A stretch of DNA of 64,000 bases. Source: Rhizobacter sp. SG703. GTDB lineage: Bacteria > Pseudomonadota > Gammaproteobacteria > Burkholderiales > Burkholderiaceae_C. The notes below the pieces were generated by a model. That model did no database searches. It was not told where the DNA came from and worked only from the letters and a program-made list of their open reading frames with translations. This document shows, one piece after another, positions 18,592-29,674 of this stretch. The stretch spans positions 186,001 through 250,000 of the forward strand of contig NZ_JAAZQK010000010.1 of assembly GCF_012275445.1 (NCBI RefSeq), given 5' to 3'. A program made the translations under genes and the position numbers. How positions within the stretch are numbered: position 1 is the stretch's first letter; the number at the start of each line of letters is the position of its first letter.

Positions 18592-19511
18592 CGTGCTTGC
18601 CGCAGCAGTTCGTAGACGCTTGCGTCGTCGAGCCCCGCGAAGCCGCGCTCGCAGGCGCGCGCGAACACCGCGGCCGCCGCCTCGCCGAGCGCGGTGGCCG
18701 CGCCGGCCTGGCGCGCGACGCCCAGCGCCAGGTGGGTGTCCTTGTTCAGCAGCCGGGTGTGCGCGCGCGGCAGGTAGTCGCCGCGCAGCGCGCGGTGCAG
18801 CCGGTCGCTGCCGATCCAGCTCTGGCCACTCGACTGCTCGACGACCTGCAGCGTGCGCGCGACGTCCAGCCCCATGCGTTCGGCCAGCGCCAGCGCCTCG
18901 GCCGCACCGGCCAGGTTGATGCCGGCCAGCAGGTTGTTGACGAGCTTGGTGCGCGCACCGTCGCCCGGCCGCTCGCTGATGCGGAACACCCGCGACGACA
19001 GCGCGTCGATCAGCGCGCCGTGCCGCTCGATCGCGTCGCCCGGGCCGGCCAGCATCAGGCTCATGCTGCCGTCGCGGGCACGGTCGGGGCCGCCGGACAT
19101 CGGCGCGTCGATGCAGGCGATGCCGTGCCGGTGCAGGCCGGTGGCGAAGCGCTCGACATCGGCCGGCGCGATGGTCGGACACAGCAGCACGGTGCCGCCG
19201 CGCGCCAGCCCGCGCGCCGCGCCGTGCGGGCCGAACAGCACCGCCTCGGTCTGCACCGCATCGACGACCGCGACGATCAGCACGCTGCTCGTCGCGGCCA
19301 CGCCGGACGGTGTCGCGCAAGCCATCGCGCCGGAGCCGACCGCCAGCGCCTCGCAGCGGTCGTCGATGTCGTGCACCGCGACCTGCCAGCCGAGCGACAA
19401 CAGCCGCGCCGCGATCGCGCCGCCCATGTTGCCGACGCCGACGATGCCGACGCAGCGAGCGGGGCCCGGGTGGGAAGCGGAAACGGCGTCTGCGGGGTGC
19501 TGCAGGCTCAT
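18588..19511 (-). CDS. NAD(P)-dependent 3-hydroxyisobutyrate dehydrogenase family enzyme
   Basis: Beta-hydroxyacid dehydrogenase of 307 aa. The Rossmann motif is GIVGVGNMG near 22-30, the substrate motif is DAPMSGGP near 135-142 and the catalytic lysine is K189 in TKLVNNLLAG. Relatives include HIBADH, tartronate semialdehyde reductase and GLYR1-like enzymes; the exact substrate cannot be told. ATG 19511 is chosen because it precedes the Rossmann strand by a short linker and upstream codons are not protein-like. The AraC regulator overlaps its stop, so the pair is co-transcribed. Confidence 0.9.
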   Translation of the reverse strand: MSLQHPADAVSASHPGPARCVGIVGVGNMGGAIAARLLSLGWQVAVHDIDDRCEALAVGSGAMACATPSGVAATSSVLIVAVVDAVQTEAVLFGPHGAARGLARGGTVLLCPTIAPADVERFATGLHRHGIACIDAPMSGGPDRARDGSMSLMLAGPGDAIERHGALIDALSSRVFRISERPGDGARTKLVNNLLAGINLAGAAEALALAERMGLDVARTLQVVEQSSGQSWIGSDRLHRALRGDYLPRAHTRLLNKDTHLALGVARQAGAATALGEAAAAVFARACERGFAGLDDASVYELLRQAR

Positions 19512-19593
19512 GGGGGTCGTCCGGTGGTGGCGGCGAGGCGCAAGCTTAGCGTGCCGGCAGGGGTATCGCACCCACGCGCGCACCCGCGCGGCC

Positions 19594-20748
19594 TCAGCGC
19601 TGCATCAGCCGCCGGCTCTTCGAGATCGACATCAGGATGCCGAGCCCGAGCCCGAGCGTCAGCATCGCGGTGCCGCCATAGCTGATGAACGGCAGCGGCA
19701 CGCCCACCACCGGCAGGATGCCGCTGACCATGCCCATGTTGACGAACGCGTAGGTGAACCAGCTCAGCGTCACCGCGCCGGCCAGCAGCCGGGTGAACAC
19801 CGTCGGCGCATCGGCCGCGATGACCAGCCCGCGGAAGATCAGGAACGTGAAGCCGAGGATCAGCGACACGCAGCCGACCAGCCCGAACTCTTCGGAGAAG
19901 GCCGCGAAGATGAAGTCGGTGGTGCGCTCGGGGATGAACTCCAGGTGGGTCTGCGTGCCCTTCATGAAGCCCTTGCCCTCGATGCCGCCGGAGCCGATCG
20001 CGATCATCCCCTGGATGATGTGGAAGCCCTTGCCGAGCGGGTCGGTGGTCGGGTCGAGCAGCGTGCAGACGCGGTTCTTCTGGTAGTCGCGCAGCATCGG
20101 CCACACCACGTCGGGCTGGCAGATGCGGTCCTCGGACACCACCACCGCGGTGATCGCGGCGCCGCCGACCAGCAGCACCGGCACGATCAGCTTCCACGAC
20201 AGCCCGGCGAAGAAGATCACGTACAGGCCGGCCGACAGCACCAGGATCGCGGTGCCCAGGTCGGGCTGCTTGACGATCATGCCGACGGGCACCGCCAGCA
20301 GCCCGAGCGCGACGACGAAGTCGAGCACGCGCAGCTGGCCCTCGCGGCGCTGGAACCACCACGCGAGCATCAGCGGCATCGCGATCTTCATGATCTCGCT
20401 CGGCTGGATCACGATGCCGACGTTCAGCCAGCGCGTCGCCCCCTTCTTCGTGACGCCGATCACCGCGGTGGCGATCAGCAGCGCAACGCCGACGGTGTAC
20501 AGCGGCACCGCCAGCTGCATCAGCCGCTGCGGCGGCACCTGCGCGACGACGAACAGGATGATCAGCGCGAGGACCATGTTGCGGCCGTGGTCGACGAAGC
20601 GCGAGCCGTTGTCGAAGCCGGCCGAGTACATCGTCACCAGCCCGGCCGCGCCGAGCAGCAGCAGGCCGACCAACAGCGGCGCGTCGAAGCCGGTGAAGAC
20701 CGGCTTCAGCCGCTGCCAGACCGACGGCTTCTCGAAGACGACGCTCAT
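19594..20748 (-). CDS. rodA: Rod shape-determining protein RodA (SEDS glycosyltransferase)
   Basis: Peptidoglycan glycosyltransferase of the elongasome, 384 aa with about ten membrane helices. SEDS signatures include WLNVGIVIQPSEIMKIAMPL, KQPDLGTAILV and a C-terminal GVPLPFISYGGTAMLTLGLG. The large periplasmic loop holds DRICQPDVVWPMLRDYQ. It works with PBP2 encoded immediately upstream; its ATG overlaps the mrdA stop (ATGA), which implies coupled translation. It is the last gene of the mre operon. Confidence 0.97.
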   Translation of the reverse strand: MSVVFEKPSVWQRLKPVFTGFDAPLLVGLLLLGAAGLVTMYSAGFDNGSRFVDHGRNMVLALIILFVVAQVPPQRLMQLAVPLYTVGVALLIATAVIGVTKKGATRWLNVGIVIQPSEIMKIAMPLMLAWWFQRREGQLRVLDFVVALGLLAVPVGMIVKQPDLGTAILVLSAGLYVIFFAGLSWKLIVPVLLVGGAAITAVVVSEDRICQPDVVWPMLRDYQKNRVCTLLDPTTDPLGKGFHIIQGMIAIGSGGIEGKGFMKGTQTHLEFIPERTTDFIFAAFSEEFGLVGCVSLILGFTFLIFRGLVIAADAPTVFTRLLAGAVTLSWFTYAFVNMGMVSGILPVVGVPLPFISYGGTAMLTLGLGLGILMSISKSRRLMQR

Positions 20749-22835
20749 GGCGCGCGGCCGGCCGATCGGACGGCGGAGGCGGGTGCCGACGCGGCCGGCG
20801 GCGAGACCAGCAGCGACGGTGCCGATGCAGCCACCGGCACCACCAGCGCCGGCGGCACATCGGTGGGCGCGGCTGCCACGTTGTTGATCGACACGCCCGG
20901 CAGCGGCACGCCGGCGGCCGGCCGAGGCTTGCCGATGGGTGCGTAGGTCTGGCCGCCGCGCGTCGCGAGGATGTCTTCCTCGCTCGGGTACTGGCCTTCG
21001 AGCACGTAGTCGAACACCCGGCGCGCGATCGGCGCCGCGGCGCCGGCGCCGAAGCCGGCGTTCTCGACCACCAGCGCGATCGCGATGTGCGGCTCTTCGA
21101 GCGGCGCGAACGCGGTGAACAGCGCATGGTCGCGGTGCCGCTCGTCGAGCTTGCTGGCGTCGTACTTCTCGTTCTGCTTGATCTGGATCACCTGGGCCGT
21201 GCCGGTCTTGCCGCCGGAGCGGTACGGCGCGCCCTGGAACGCGCGCGCCGCCGTGCCCTCCTGCGTGACGCCGTACAGCGCCTGGTGGATCACCGCGACG
21301 TGGTCGGGATTCCACGGCAGCGGCTCCAGTGCGTCACCGCTCAGCGTCTGCTGGCTGCGCGTCTCGACGTTCTCGATCGCGCGCACCAGGTGCGGCTTGA
21401 AGCGCTTGCCGCCGGCCGCGAGCGTCGCCTCGGCCTGCGCGAGCTGCAGCATCGTGAAGGTGTTGTAGCCCTGGCCGATGCCCAGCGAGATGGTCTCGCC
21501 GGGGTACCACTTCTGCAATTCCTTGCGCTTGTAGCTGGTGCGCTTCCATTCGGTGGACGGCAGCGTGCCGCGCAGCTCGCCCTGCATGTCGATGCCGGTG
21601 ATCTGGCCGAGCCCGAGCGGCGCCATGAAGTCGTGGATCGCATCGACGCCCATGTCGTTGGCGAGGATGTAGTAGTAGGTGTCGCACGACTGCACGATCG
21701 AGCGGTACATGTCGACCACGCCGTGGCCGCCTTCCTTGTCGTCGCGGAACTTGTGGTTGCCGAACCAGAAGAAGCCGGGGTCGCTGATCGCCTGCTGCGG
21801 CGTGCGCTTGCCCAGCGTCAGCGCGGCCAGCGCCATCAGCGGCTTGTAGGTCGAGCCAGGCGGGTAGGCGCCGCGCAGCGCGCGGTTCAGCAGCGGCTTG
21901 TCCTCGGATTCGTTCAGCGCCTTCCAGTTCTCGGCGTCGATGCCGTCGACGAACAGGTTGGGATCGAAGTTGGGCTTGCTGACGAAGGCCAGCACCTCGC
22001 CGTTGCGCGGGTCGATCGCCACCAGCGCGCCGCGCCGGTCGCCGAACAGCTGCTCGACCAGCGCCTGCAGCCGGATGTCGATCGACAGCACCAGCGTGTT
22101 GCCGGGCGTCGCCGGGTTGCTCTTGAGCTGGCGCACCGCGCGGCCGCCGGCGCTGGTCTCGACCTCCTCGAAGCCGGTCGCGCCATGCAGCTGGGCCTCG
22201 TAGGCCTGCTCGATGCCGAGCTTGCCGATGTACTCGGTGCCGCGGTAGTTGGCGTCGTCTTCCGACTCCTCGATCTTTTCCTTCTCGGCCTGGTTGATGC
22301 GGCCGATGTAGCCGATCAGGTGGCTGCCGACCTCGCCGAGCGGGTAGTTGCGGAACAGCCGGGCCTTGATGTCGACGCCCGGGAAGCGGAAGCGCTGCGC
22401 GGTGAAGCGCGCCACTTCCTCGTCGGTCAGCTTGGTGCGGATCGGCAGCGATTCGAAGCTGCTCTTGGTTTCCTCCATCAGCCGCTTGAAGCGTTTGCGG
22501 TCGCGCGGCTGCACCTCGACCACCTCCGACAGCTGGTCGATCAGCGCATCGAGGTCGTCGACCTTGGTCGGCGTGATCTCCAGCGTGTAGGCCGAGTAGT
22601 TGTTGGCCAGCACGACGCCGTTGCGGTCGACGATCAGCCCGCGGTTGGGCACGATCGGCACGACCGCGATGCGGTTGTTCTCGGCCTGCGTCGAGAGTTC
22701 GTCGTGGCGCATCACCTGCAGCACGACGAGGCGGAACACCAGCAGCCCGAACGCGCACAGCACGAACAGCGCGGCCGCGAGCAGCCGGGTGCGAAACCGC
22801 CCCAGTTCCTGCTCGACGTTCTTCAACTCAGTCAT
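20745..22835 (-). CDS. mrdA: Penicillin-binding protein 2 (elongation transpeptidase)
   Basis: Peptidoglycan transpeptidase partner of RodA, 696 aa. One N-terminal membrane anchor (about 17-40) is followed by the pedestal domain and the transpeptidase domain: Ser328 in PPGSTYKPL (SxxK), SCD at 383-385, and KTG at 543-545 in SGGKTGTAQ. After about residue 640 there is an unusual 55-60-residue Ala/Pro/Val-rich tail that core PBP2 proteins lack. It sits 18 bp after mreD and overlaps rodA. Beta-lactams such as mecillinam target this class. Confidence 0.97.
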   Translation of the reverse strand: MTELKNVEQELGRFRTRLLAAALFVLCAFGLLVFRLVVLQVMRHDELSTQAENNRIAVVPIVPNRGLIVDRNGVVLANNYSAYTLEITPTKVDDLDALIDQLSEVVEVQPRDRKRFKRLMEETKSSFESLPIRTKLTDEEVARFTAQRFRFPGVDIKARLFRNYPLGEVGSHLIGYIGRINQAEKEKIEESEDDANYRGTEYIGKLGIEQAYEAQLHGATGFEEVETSAGGRAVRQLKSNPATPGNTLVLSIDIRLQALVEQLFGDRRGALVAIDPRNGEVLAFVSKPNFDPNLFVDGIDAENWKALNESEDKPLLNRALRGAYPPGSTYKPLMALAALTLGKRTPQQAISDPGFFWFGNHKFRDDKEGGHGVVDMYRSIVQSCDTYYYILANDMGVDAIHDFMAPLGLGQITGIDMQGELRGTLPSTEWKRTSYKRKELQKWYPGETISLGIGQGYNTFTMLQLAQAEATLAAGGKRFKPHLVRAIENVETRSQQTLSGDALEPLPWNPDHVAVIHQALYGVTQEGTAARAFQGAPYRSGGKTGTAQVIQIKQNEKYDASKLDERHRDHALFTAFAPLEEPHIAIALVVENAGFGAGAAAPIARRVFDYVLEGQYPSEEDILATRGGQTYAPIGKPRPAAGVPLPGVSINNVAAAPTDVPPALVVPVAASAPSLLVSPPAASAPASAVRSAGRAP

Positions 22836-22853
22836 GACGGGACCGCACGAGGA

Positions 22854-23372
22854 TCACAAGGGCCGGTTCTGGTCGGGATCCGGCGGCCGGCGCTGCGGCG
22901 CGAGCAGCACCCATGAGGCTACCGGCCACAGCAGGCTTTCGAACACCGGCGCGAGCATCAGTTCCCACCCCGGCAGCATGCCGCCCACCAACATTCTCAC
23001 GATCAGCGAGACCGCGTGCGCCGCGACGAACAGCGGCAGGATCTGCAGCGCCTGCTGCGGCAGCCCGAACCACAGCAGGCGCCGGTGGATCGTGATCGTG
23101 AAGAAGCTCAGCAGCGTGTAGGCCAGCGCATGCTGGCCCAGCACCGCGCTGTCGTGCACGTCCATCAGCAGCCCGAACATGAACGCGATGCCGACGCCGA
23201 TGCGCCGCGGCTGGTGCACGTTCCAGAACACCAGCGCGAGCGCCAGCAGGTCGGGGATGGCCGGCAGCCGGCCGAACGGCACCAGGTTGAACAGGAAGGC
23301 CAGCAGCAGCGAACCCCAGATGAACCAGGGGTTCGCCGGCAACAGCAGCTGGTCGGCGCCACGCGGCATCAT
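22854..23372 (-). CDS. mreD: Rod shape-determining membrane protein MreD
   Basis: Small polytopic inner-membrane protein of 172 aa linking the MreB cytoskeleton to the synthetic complex. It shows five to six hydrophobic segments; the order FLFNLVPF, DLLALALVFWNVHQPRR, FMFGLLMDVHDSAVLGQHAL is characteristic of MreD, with GLLMDV and GQHALAY conserved. Its ATG overlaps the mreC stop (ATGA). mrdA follows after 18 bp. Confidence 0.94.
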   Translation of the reverse strand: MMPRGADQLLLPANPWFIWGSLLLAFLFNLVPFGRLPAIPDLLALALVFWNVHQPRRIGVGIAFMFGLLMDVHDSAVLGQHALAYTLLSFFTITIHRRLLWFGLPQQALQILPLFVAAHAVSLIVRMLVGGMLPGWELMLAPVFESLLWPVASWVLLAPQRRPPDPDQNRPL

Positions 23373-24301
23373 CTGCGGGGTCCCTTTCGTCCGCTGGCGG
23401 CGCCGGGCTTGGCATTCGGATCGATCGCCGGCTCGGGCTTGGGCTGCATCTGCACCCCCAGCGGCTCCAGCACCAGCACATGGCGCACCGCGTCGGGTTG
23501 CGCGACCGGCGTCAGCGCGATGCGAGCGAAGCCGGTGTCGACGCGCCGGTCGACGCTGACCACCTTCGCGACCGGGATGCCCGACGGATAGACGCCGTCG
23601 ACGCCCGAGGTCGCGAGCACGTCGCCGACCTGCACGTCGGCATTGCCGGCCATGAAGCGCAGCTCCAGCCCGGCGCCGGTCGAGTTGCCGAAGGCGGCGC
23701 TGCGCACCTGGGTGCGCATGTTCAGCACCGGGATCGCGGCGTCCTTGTCGGTGAGCAGCGTGACCTCGGCGCTGTACGGGAAGGCCCGCGTCACCTGGCC
23801 GAGCACGCCGGCCTCGTTGATGACAGGCGACGCGACCGCGATGCCCTGCTGCGTGCCGCGGTCGATGATGACCTTGCGCGAATACGGATCGGGCGCGTCG
23901 TACAGCACCTCGGCCGTCTGCGAGCGCACCTTCAGGCCCGGCCGCAGATCGAGCAGCGCGCGCAGCCGCAGGTTCTCCTGCTCGAGCTGCTCGACGCGCG
24001 CCGAGCGGGCCGCCTGCTCGGCCAGTTCGCGGCGGGCACGGGCCTCGGCCGACAGCGCATCCTGCAGCCCCATCGCGTAGTCGCCGGCCGCGCTCACCGC
24101 GTCGACCGGCGCCCGCAGCGCCCGCTCGACCGGGTTCAGCACCGTCGCCAGCACCGCACGCACCGGCTGCGTCAGCTTGAAGCGGGTGTCGGCCACCATC
24201 AGGAACAGCGCGAGCGCCGAGAAGAACATCAGCCGCGTCAGCGCCGAGGGGCCCTGCCGGAAGAAGGGTGGCGGTGTCCGATCAAGGGTGCCGAGGGGCA
24301 T
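23369..24301 (-). CDS. mreC: Cell-shape protein MreC
   Basis: Periplasmic scaffold of the elongasome, 310 aa. One membrane helix near residues 22-40 is followed by a coiled coil (RRELAEQAARSARVEQLEQE) at about 90-115 and the two beta domains, with DRGTQQGIAVASPVINEAGVLGQV and TSGVDGVYPSGIPVAKV as family blocks. The last 35 residues are Pro/Lys/Arg-rich, an extension often seen in betaproteobacteria. It follows mreB across a 73-bp gap that contains a strong terminator. Confidence 0.95.
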   Translation of the reverse strand: MPLGTLDRTPPPFFRQGPSALTRLMFFSALALFLMVADTRFKLTQPVRAVLATVLNPVERALRAPVDAVSAAGDYAMGLQDALSAEARARRELAEQAARSARVEQLEQENLRLRALLDLRPGLKVRSQTAEVLYDAPDPYSRKVIIDRGTQQGIAVASPVINEAGVLGQVTRAFPYSAEVTLLTDKDAAIPVLNMRTQVRSAAFGNSTGAGLELRFMAGNADVQVGDVLATSGVDGVYPSGIPVAKVVSVDRRVDTGFARIALTPVAQPDAVRHVLVLEPLGVQMQPKPEPAIDPNAKPGAASGRKGPRR

Positions 24302-24324
24302 GTCTGTACGGCGAACTTGAAGTG

Positions 24325-24356
24325 AAAAAGCCGGCCGCGTCAGTGACGCGCCGGCC
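24325..24356 (-). terminator. Intrinsic terminator or attenuator between mreB and mreC
   Basis: On the minus strand a GCCGGCGCGTCA arm pairs with TGACGCGGCCGGC (one bulged base), leaving a tiny loop, and is followed at once by TTTTT. This is a textbook Rho-independent terminator. It should end most mreB transcripts and let only part continue into mreCD-mrdA-rodA, giving the excess of MreB over membrane partners that cells need. Confidence 0.8.
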
Positions 24357-24374
24357 GTGTGAGAAGGATCACGT

Positions 24375-25629
<1,255 letters not shown>

Positions 25630-25932
25630 ATGGCACTGGACTCCAAAGACGTGAGCCGCATCGCGAACCTCGCCCGCCTCGAACTGAGGCCCGCCGAAGA
25701 GGCGGCGATGCTGCAGCAACTGAACGGCTTCTTCTCGATCGTCGAACAGATGAGCGCGGTCGACACCAGCGGCATCGAGCCGCTGTACACGCCGCTGTCG
25801 GCGGTGCAGGAAGTGACGCTGCGCCTGCGCGACGACGTCGTCACCGAAACCGATCGCCGCGAGGCCAACCAGCGCAGCGCGCCGTCGGTCGAAGACGGCC
25901 TGTTCCTCGTGCCGAAGGTGATCGAGACATGA
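25630..25932 (+). CDS. gatC: Asp-tRNA(Asn)/Glu-tRNA(Gln) amidotransferase subunit C
   Basis: Small stabilising subunit (100 aa) of the GatCAB amidotransferase that converts Glu-tRNA(Gln) and Asp-tRNA(Asn) to their amides. The family patterns [14 protein letters not shown] and [12 protein letters not shown], and the ending [13 protein letters not shown] with VPKVIET, are all present. ATG 25630 gives the standard length. It overlaps gatA by four bases (ATGA), and gatA and gatB follow in order. Confidence 0.96.
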   Translation: MALDSKDVSRIANLARLELRPAEEAAMLQQLNGFFSIVEQMSAVDTSGIEPLYTPLSAVQEVTLRLRDDVVTETDRREANQRSAPSVEDGLFLVPKVIET

Positions 25933-27413
25933 AGGACCTGCATCAACTGGGCGCGGCCGAGCTGTCGCGCGCGCTCGCCGCGCGCCAGGTCTCCAGCGTC
26001 GAAGCGACGACACAACTGCTTGCACGGGTTGCCGCGCACGAGCACCTGGGCGCCTTCCTGTGCGTCGACACCGAAGGCGCGCTGCGCCAGGCGGCGCAGG
26101 CCGATGCCCGCCGCGCCGCCGGCGAGACGGGTGCGCTGCTGGGCGTGCCGCTCGCGCACAAGGACATCTTCGTCACCGAGGCGCTGCCGACCACCGCCGG
26201 CTCGAAGATGCTGGCCGGCTACCGCAGCCCGTTCGACGCCACCGTGGTGACCCGGCTCGCCGCGGCCGGCACCGTGACGCTGGGCAAGCTGAACTGCGAC
26301 GAGTTCGCGATGGGCTCCAGCAACGAGAACTCGGCCTTCGGCCCGGTGAAGAACCCGTGGGATGCGGCGCGCGTGCCGGGTGGCTCGTCGGGCGGCTCGG
26401 CCACCGCGGTGGCGGCGCGGCTGGTCCCGGTGGCCACCGGCACCGACACCGGCGGCTCGATCCGGCAGCCGGCCAGCTTCACCGGCATCACCGGCATCAA
26501 GCCGACCTACGGCGTGTGCTCGCGCTACGGGATGATCGCGTTCGCGTCCAGCCTCGACCAGGCCGGCCCGTTCGGCCGCAGCGCCGAGGACTGCGCGCTG
26601 ATGCTGTCGGCGATGAGCGGCTTCGACGAACGCGACGCCACCAGCGCGCAGCGCCCGCCGCAGGACTACACCGCGGCACTCGGCACGGCGCGCCCCGGCG
26701 CCAGCGCCGCGCAGCCGCTGAAGGGCCTGCGCATCGGGCTGCCGGCCGAGTTCTTCCCGGCCGCGCTGGCCGCCGACGTCGACGGCGCGGTGCGGGCCGC
26801 GCTGGCCGAGCTGCAGAAGCTCGGCGCGACGCTGGTCGACGTGAGCCTGCCGCGCACCGAGCTGTCGATCCCGGTGTACTACATCATCGCGCCGGCCGAG
26901 GCCAGCTCGAACCTGAGCCGCTTCGACGGCGTGCGCTTCGGGCACCGCGCCGCCCGGTACACCGACCTGCTCGACATGTACAAGAAGAGCCGCGCCGAGG
27001 CCTTCGGCGCCGAGGTCAAGCGCCGCATCATGATCGGCACCTACGTGTTGAGCCACGGCTACTACGACGCCTACTACCTGCAGGCGCAGAAGCTGCGGCG
27101 CATGATCGCCGACGACTTCCAGCACTGCTTCACGCAGTGCGACGTGATCGCCGGCCCGGTCGCGCCGACGGTGGCCTGGAAGCTCGGCGACAAGAGCGAC
27201 GACCCGGTCGCGAACTACCTGGCCGACATCTTCACGCTGCCGGCCAGCCTGGCGGGGCTGCCGGGCATGAGCCTGCCGGCCGGCACCGGCGAAGGCGGCA
27301 TGCCGGTCGGCCTGCAGCTGATCGGCAACTACTTCCAGGAGGGCACGCTGTTGCACGCGGCCCATGCCTTCCAGCAGGCGACCGACTGGCACGCGAAAGC
27401 CCCCTCGATCTGA
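25929..27413 (+). CDS. gatA: Asp-tRNA(Asn)/Glu-tRNA(Gln) amidotransferase subunit A
   Basis: Amidase subunit, 494 aa, that releases ammonia from glutamine. The amidase-signature triad is visible: lysine in [10 protein letters not shown], cis-serine in [15 protein letters not shown] and nucleophile serine in [12 protein letters not shown]. Ammonia travels to GatB in the complex. The start overlaps gatC; gatB begins 2 bp after its stop. Confidence 0.98.
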   Translation: MKDLHQLGAAELSRALAARQVSSVEATTQLLARVAAHEHLGAFLCVDTEGALRQAAQADARRAAGETGALLGVPLAHKDIFVTEALPTTAGSKMLAGYRSPFDATVVTRLAAAGTVTLGKLNCDEFAMGSSNENSAFGPVKNPWDAARVPGGSSGGSATAVAARLVPVATGTDTGGSIRQPASFTGITGIKPTYGVCSRYGMIAFASSLDQAGPFGRSAEDCALMLSAMSGFDERDATSAQRPPQDYTAALGTARPGASAAQPLKGLRIGLPAEFFPAALAADVDGAVRAALAELQKLGATLVDVSLPRTELSIPVYYIIAPAEASSNLSRFDGVRFGHRAARYTDLLDMYKKSRAEAFGAEVKRRIMIGTYVLSHGYYDAYYLQAQKLRRMIADDFQHCFTQCDVIAGPVAPTVAWKLGDKSDDPVANYLADIFTLPASLAGLPGMSLPAGTGEGGMPVGLQLIGNYFQEGTLLHAAHAFQQATDWHAKAPSI

Positions 27414-27415
27414 CC

Positions 27416-28864
27416 ATGGCGACTCTTTCCAAACTGATCCGCGGCTACGAGGTCGTCATCGGCCTCGAGACGCACGCACAGCTGTCCACGCGCAGCAAGA
27501 TCTTCAGCGGCTCCAGCACGCAGTTCGGTGCCGCGCCCAACACGCAGGCCTCGCCGGTCGACCTGGCGCTGCCGGGCACGCTGCCGGTGATGAACCGCGG
27601 CGCGGTCGAGCGGGCGATCCGCTTCGGGCTCGCGGTCGGCGCGACGGTGGCGCCGCTGTCGATCTTCGCGCGCAAGAACTACTTCTACCCCGACCTGCCG
27701 AAGGGCTACCAGATCAGCCAGTACGAGACGCCGGTGGTGCAGGGCGGCTCGGTGGAGTTCTTCGTCGGCGACCTGAAGCACAAGGTGCAGCTGACGCGCG
27801 CGCACCTCGAGGAAGACGCCGGCAAGTCGCTGCACGAGGACTATGCCGGCCAGACCGGCATCGACCTGAACCGCGCCGGCACGCCGCTGCTGGAGATCGT
27901 CACCGAACCCGACATGCGCGCGAGCATCGAGGCGGTCGAGTACGCGAAGGCGCTGCATTCGCTGGTGGTCTGGCTCGACATCTGCGACGGCAACATGCAG
28001 GAAGGCAGCTTCCGCTGCGACGCGAACGTGTCGGTGCGCCGACCGGGGGCCGAGTACGGCACGCGCCGCGAGATCAAGAACCTGAACAGCTTCAAGTACC
28101 TGCAGCAGGCGATCGACTACGAGATCCAGTGGCAGATCGACCTGATCGAGGACGGCGGCACGGTGCAACAGGCCACCGTGCTGTTCAACCCCGATACCGG
28201 CGAGACGCGGGCGATGCGCACGAAGGAAGACGCGCACGACTACCGCTACTTCCCCGATCCCGATCTGCCGCCGCTCGCGATCGCGCCGGAATGGGTCGAG
28301 CAGGTGCGCGCCGCAATGCCGGAGCTGCCGCGCGTGATGGCCGAGCGCTTCCAGAAGGACTACGGGCTGCCGGCGTACGACGCGTCGATGATGACGCAGG
28401 GCAAGGCGGTCGGCGCGTTCTTCGAGGCGGCGGCGAAGGCCTGCGGCCAGCCGAAGCTGGTGGCGAACTGGCTGATGGGCGAGGTGTCGCGCCGGCTCAA
28501 TGCCGAAGAGAAGGACATCGCGGACAGCCCGGTGAGTGCTGCGACGCTGGCCGCGCTGATCGGCCGCATCGCCGACGGCACGCTGTCGAACAGCGGTGCG
28601 CGCCAGGTGTTCGACCAGCTGTGGACCGCCGGTGGCGAGATCGACGCGATCATCGATGCCAAGGGCCTGAAGCCGATGAGCGACAGCGGCGAGCTGGAGC
28701 GCATCCTCGACGAGGTGCTGGCGGCGAACCCGAAGTCTGTCGAAGAGTTTCGCGCCGGCAAGGACAAGGCGTTCAACGCGCTGGTCGGCCAGGCGATGAA
28801 GGCCACGAAGGGGAAGGCGAACCCGTCGCAGGTGAACGAGTTGCTGAAGAAGAAGCTCAGCTGA
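27416..28864 (+). CDS. gatB: Asp-tRNA(Asn)/Glu-tRNA(Gln) amidotransferase subunit B
   Basis: Kinase-amidase cradle subunit of 482 aa that phosphorylates and amidates the misacylated tRNA. Conserved motifs are [11 protein letters not shown] near the start, [42 protein letters not shown] and [18 protein letters not shown]. The C-terminal YqeY-like tail with [15 protein letters not shown] binds tRNA. It is the last gene of the gatCAB operon and ends before a GC-rich hairpin element. Confidence 0.98.
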   Translation: MATLSKLIRGYEVVIGLETHAQLSTRSKIFSGSSTQFGAAPNTQASPVDLALPGTLPVMNRGAVERAIRFGLAVGATVAPLSIFARKNYFYPDLPKGYQISQYETPVVQGGSVEFFVGDLKHKVQLTRAHLEEDAGKSLHEDYAGQTGIDLNRAGTPLLEIVTEPDMRASIEAVEYAKALHSLVVWLDICDGNMQEGSFRCDANVSVRRPGAEYGTRREIKNLNSFKYLQQAIDYEIQWQIDLIEDGGTVQQATVLFNPDTGETRAMRTKEDAHDYRYFPDPDLPPLAIAPEWVEQVRAAMPELPRVMAERFQKDYGLPAYDASMMTQGKAVGAFFEAAAKACGQPKLVANWLMGEVSRRLNAEEKDIADSPVSAATLAALIGRIADGTLSNSGARQVFDQLWTAGGEIDAIIDAKGLKPMSDSGELERILDEVLAANPKSVEEFRAGKDKAFNALVGQAMKATKGKANPSQVNELLKKKLS

Positions 28865-28904
28865 TCGCAGTCGCCCCGGCCGAGAAGCGCGGCGCACGAC
28901 CAAG

Positions 28905-28982
28905 CAACGCCCCGGGGGAACCGGCTTTGCCGGACCCCTGGGGTGGCGCCCCTTGGGGGCAGGAGCGAAGCGACTGGGGGGC
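28905..28982. repeat. GC-rich hairpin repeat between gatB and the DUF4124 gene
   Basis: Two nested dyads are seen: CCCCGGGGGAACCGGC pairing with GCCGGACCCCTGGGG across a TTT loop, and CCCCTTGGGGGC next to it, followed by AGGAGCGAAGCGACTGGGGGG. I recall very similar intergenic elements in Rubrivivax/Leptothrix-type genomes. It lies between convergent genes and probably acts as a two-way terminator, though no U-tract follows. Confidence 0.6.
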
Positions 28983-29674
28983 TACTTCTTCCGGGGGGTG
29001 GGTGCCGACGCGGCCGGCAGGGCGCCCATCGACCCCGGTGACGCGCCGCCCCACAGCTTCTTCAGCCGTTCGAGCTCGACGTCGTAGAGGTTGTTGATGC
29101 GCACGATCTCGTCTTCCTGGTTCTGCACCAGCGACTTCTGCGCGGCCACCGCCGCGTCGTTCGCGTCGAGCTGCTGGCGCAGCTTGGCCGGCGGCTTCTT
29201 GCCCTTGTAGAACTCCTGCTCCTCGAGCAGCGGCTTGCGCTCGCGCTCGAGCTCGGCCAGGCGCCCCTGCGAGAACGCGACACCCTTGCGCACGTCGTCG
29301 AGCGCCGCCTCGCGCGCCTTCATGTGGGCGGCATAGTCGGGAAAGCGGGTCACCAGGTTGCGATCGCGCCGGATCGCATCCTGCTGCGCGACACGGTCGG
29401 CGGCAGCCTGCCGCTCCTTCGCCTCGGCCTCGGCGCGCTCGTCGGCCGTCATCGTCGGCGGCACGACCCGGCGCACCGACCCGTCGGTGTTGAGCTCGCG
29501 CTGCTCGCGGGTCGAGCATTCGACGATCGGACGGTCGGAGGTCAGGCGCCGGCCACTGCCGTCGACGCAGCTGTAGATGGCGGCGTGTGCCGAGGAACCG
29601 GCCGCGAGGCCTGCCAGCAGCGCCATGCAGCGCCAGGTTCGCATCGATCGATTCACCACAAACAGGCTCGTCAT
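28982..29674 (-). CDS. DUF4124-domain secreted coiled-coil protein
   Basis: Predicted periplasmic protein of 230 aa. A signal peptide is followed by the short DUF4124 pattern IYSCVDGSGRRLTSDRPIVEC, common in proteobacterial envelope proteins of unknown role. The rest is charged and helical, with coiled-coil stretches (AEAEAKERQAAADRVAQQ; LAELERERKPLLEEQEFY) and a Pro/Ala-rich end. The first ATG directly follows the pyrE stop (TAAATG); an internal ATG at 29644 gives a more typical signal peptide and may be the true start. It is co-transcribed with pyrE. Confidence 0.85.
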   Translation of the reverse strand: MTSLFVVNRSMRTWRCMALLAGLAAGSSAHAAIYSCVDGSGRRLTSDRPIVECSTREQRELNTDGSVRRVVPPTMTADERAEAEAKERQAAADRVAQQDAIRRDRNLVTRFPDYAAHMKAREAALDDVRKGVAFSQGRLAELERERKPLLEEQEFYKGKKPPAKLRQQLDANDAAVAAQKSLVQNQEDEIVRINNLYDVELERLKKLWGGASPGSMGALPAASAPTPRKK

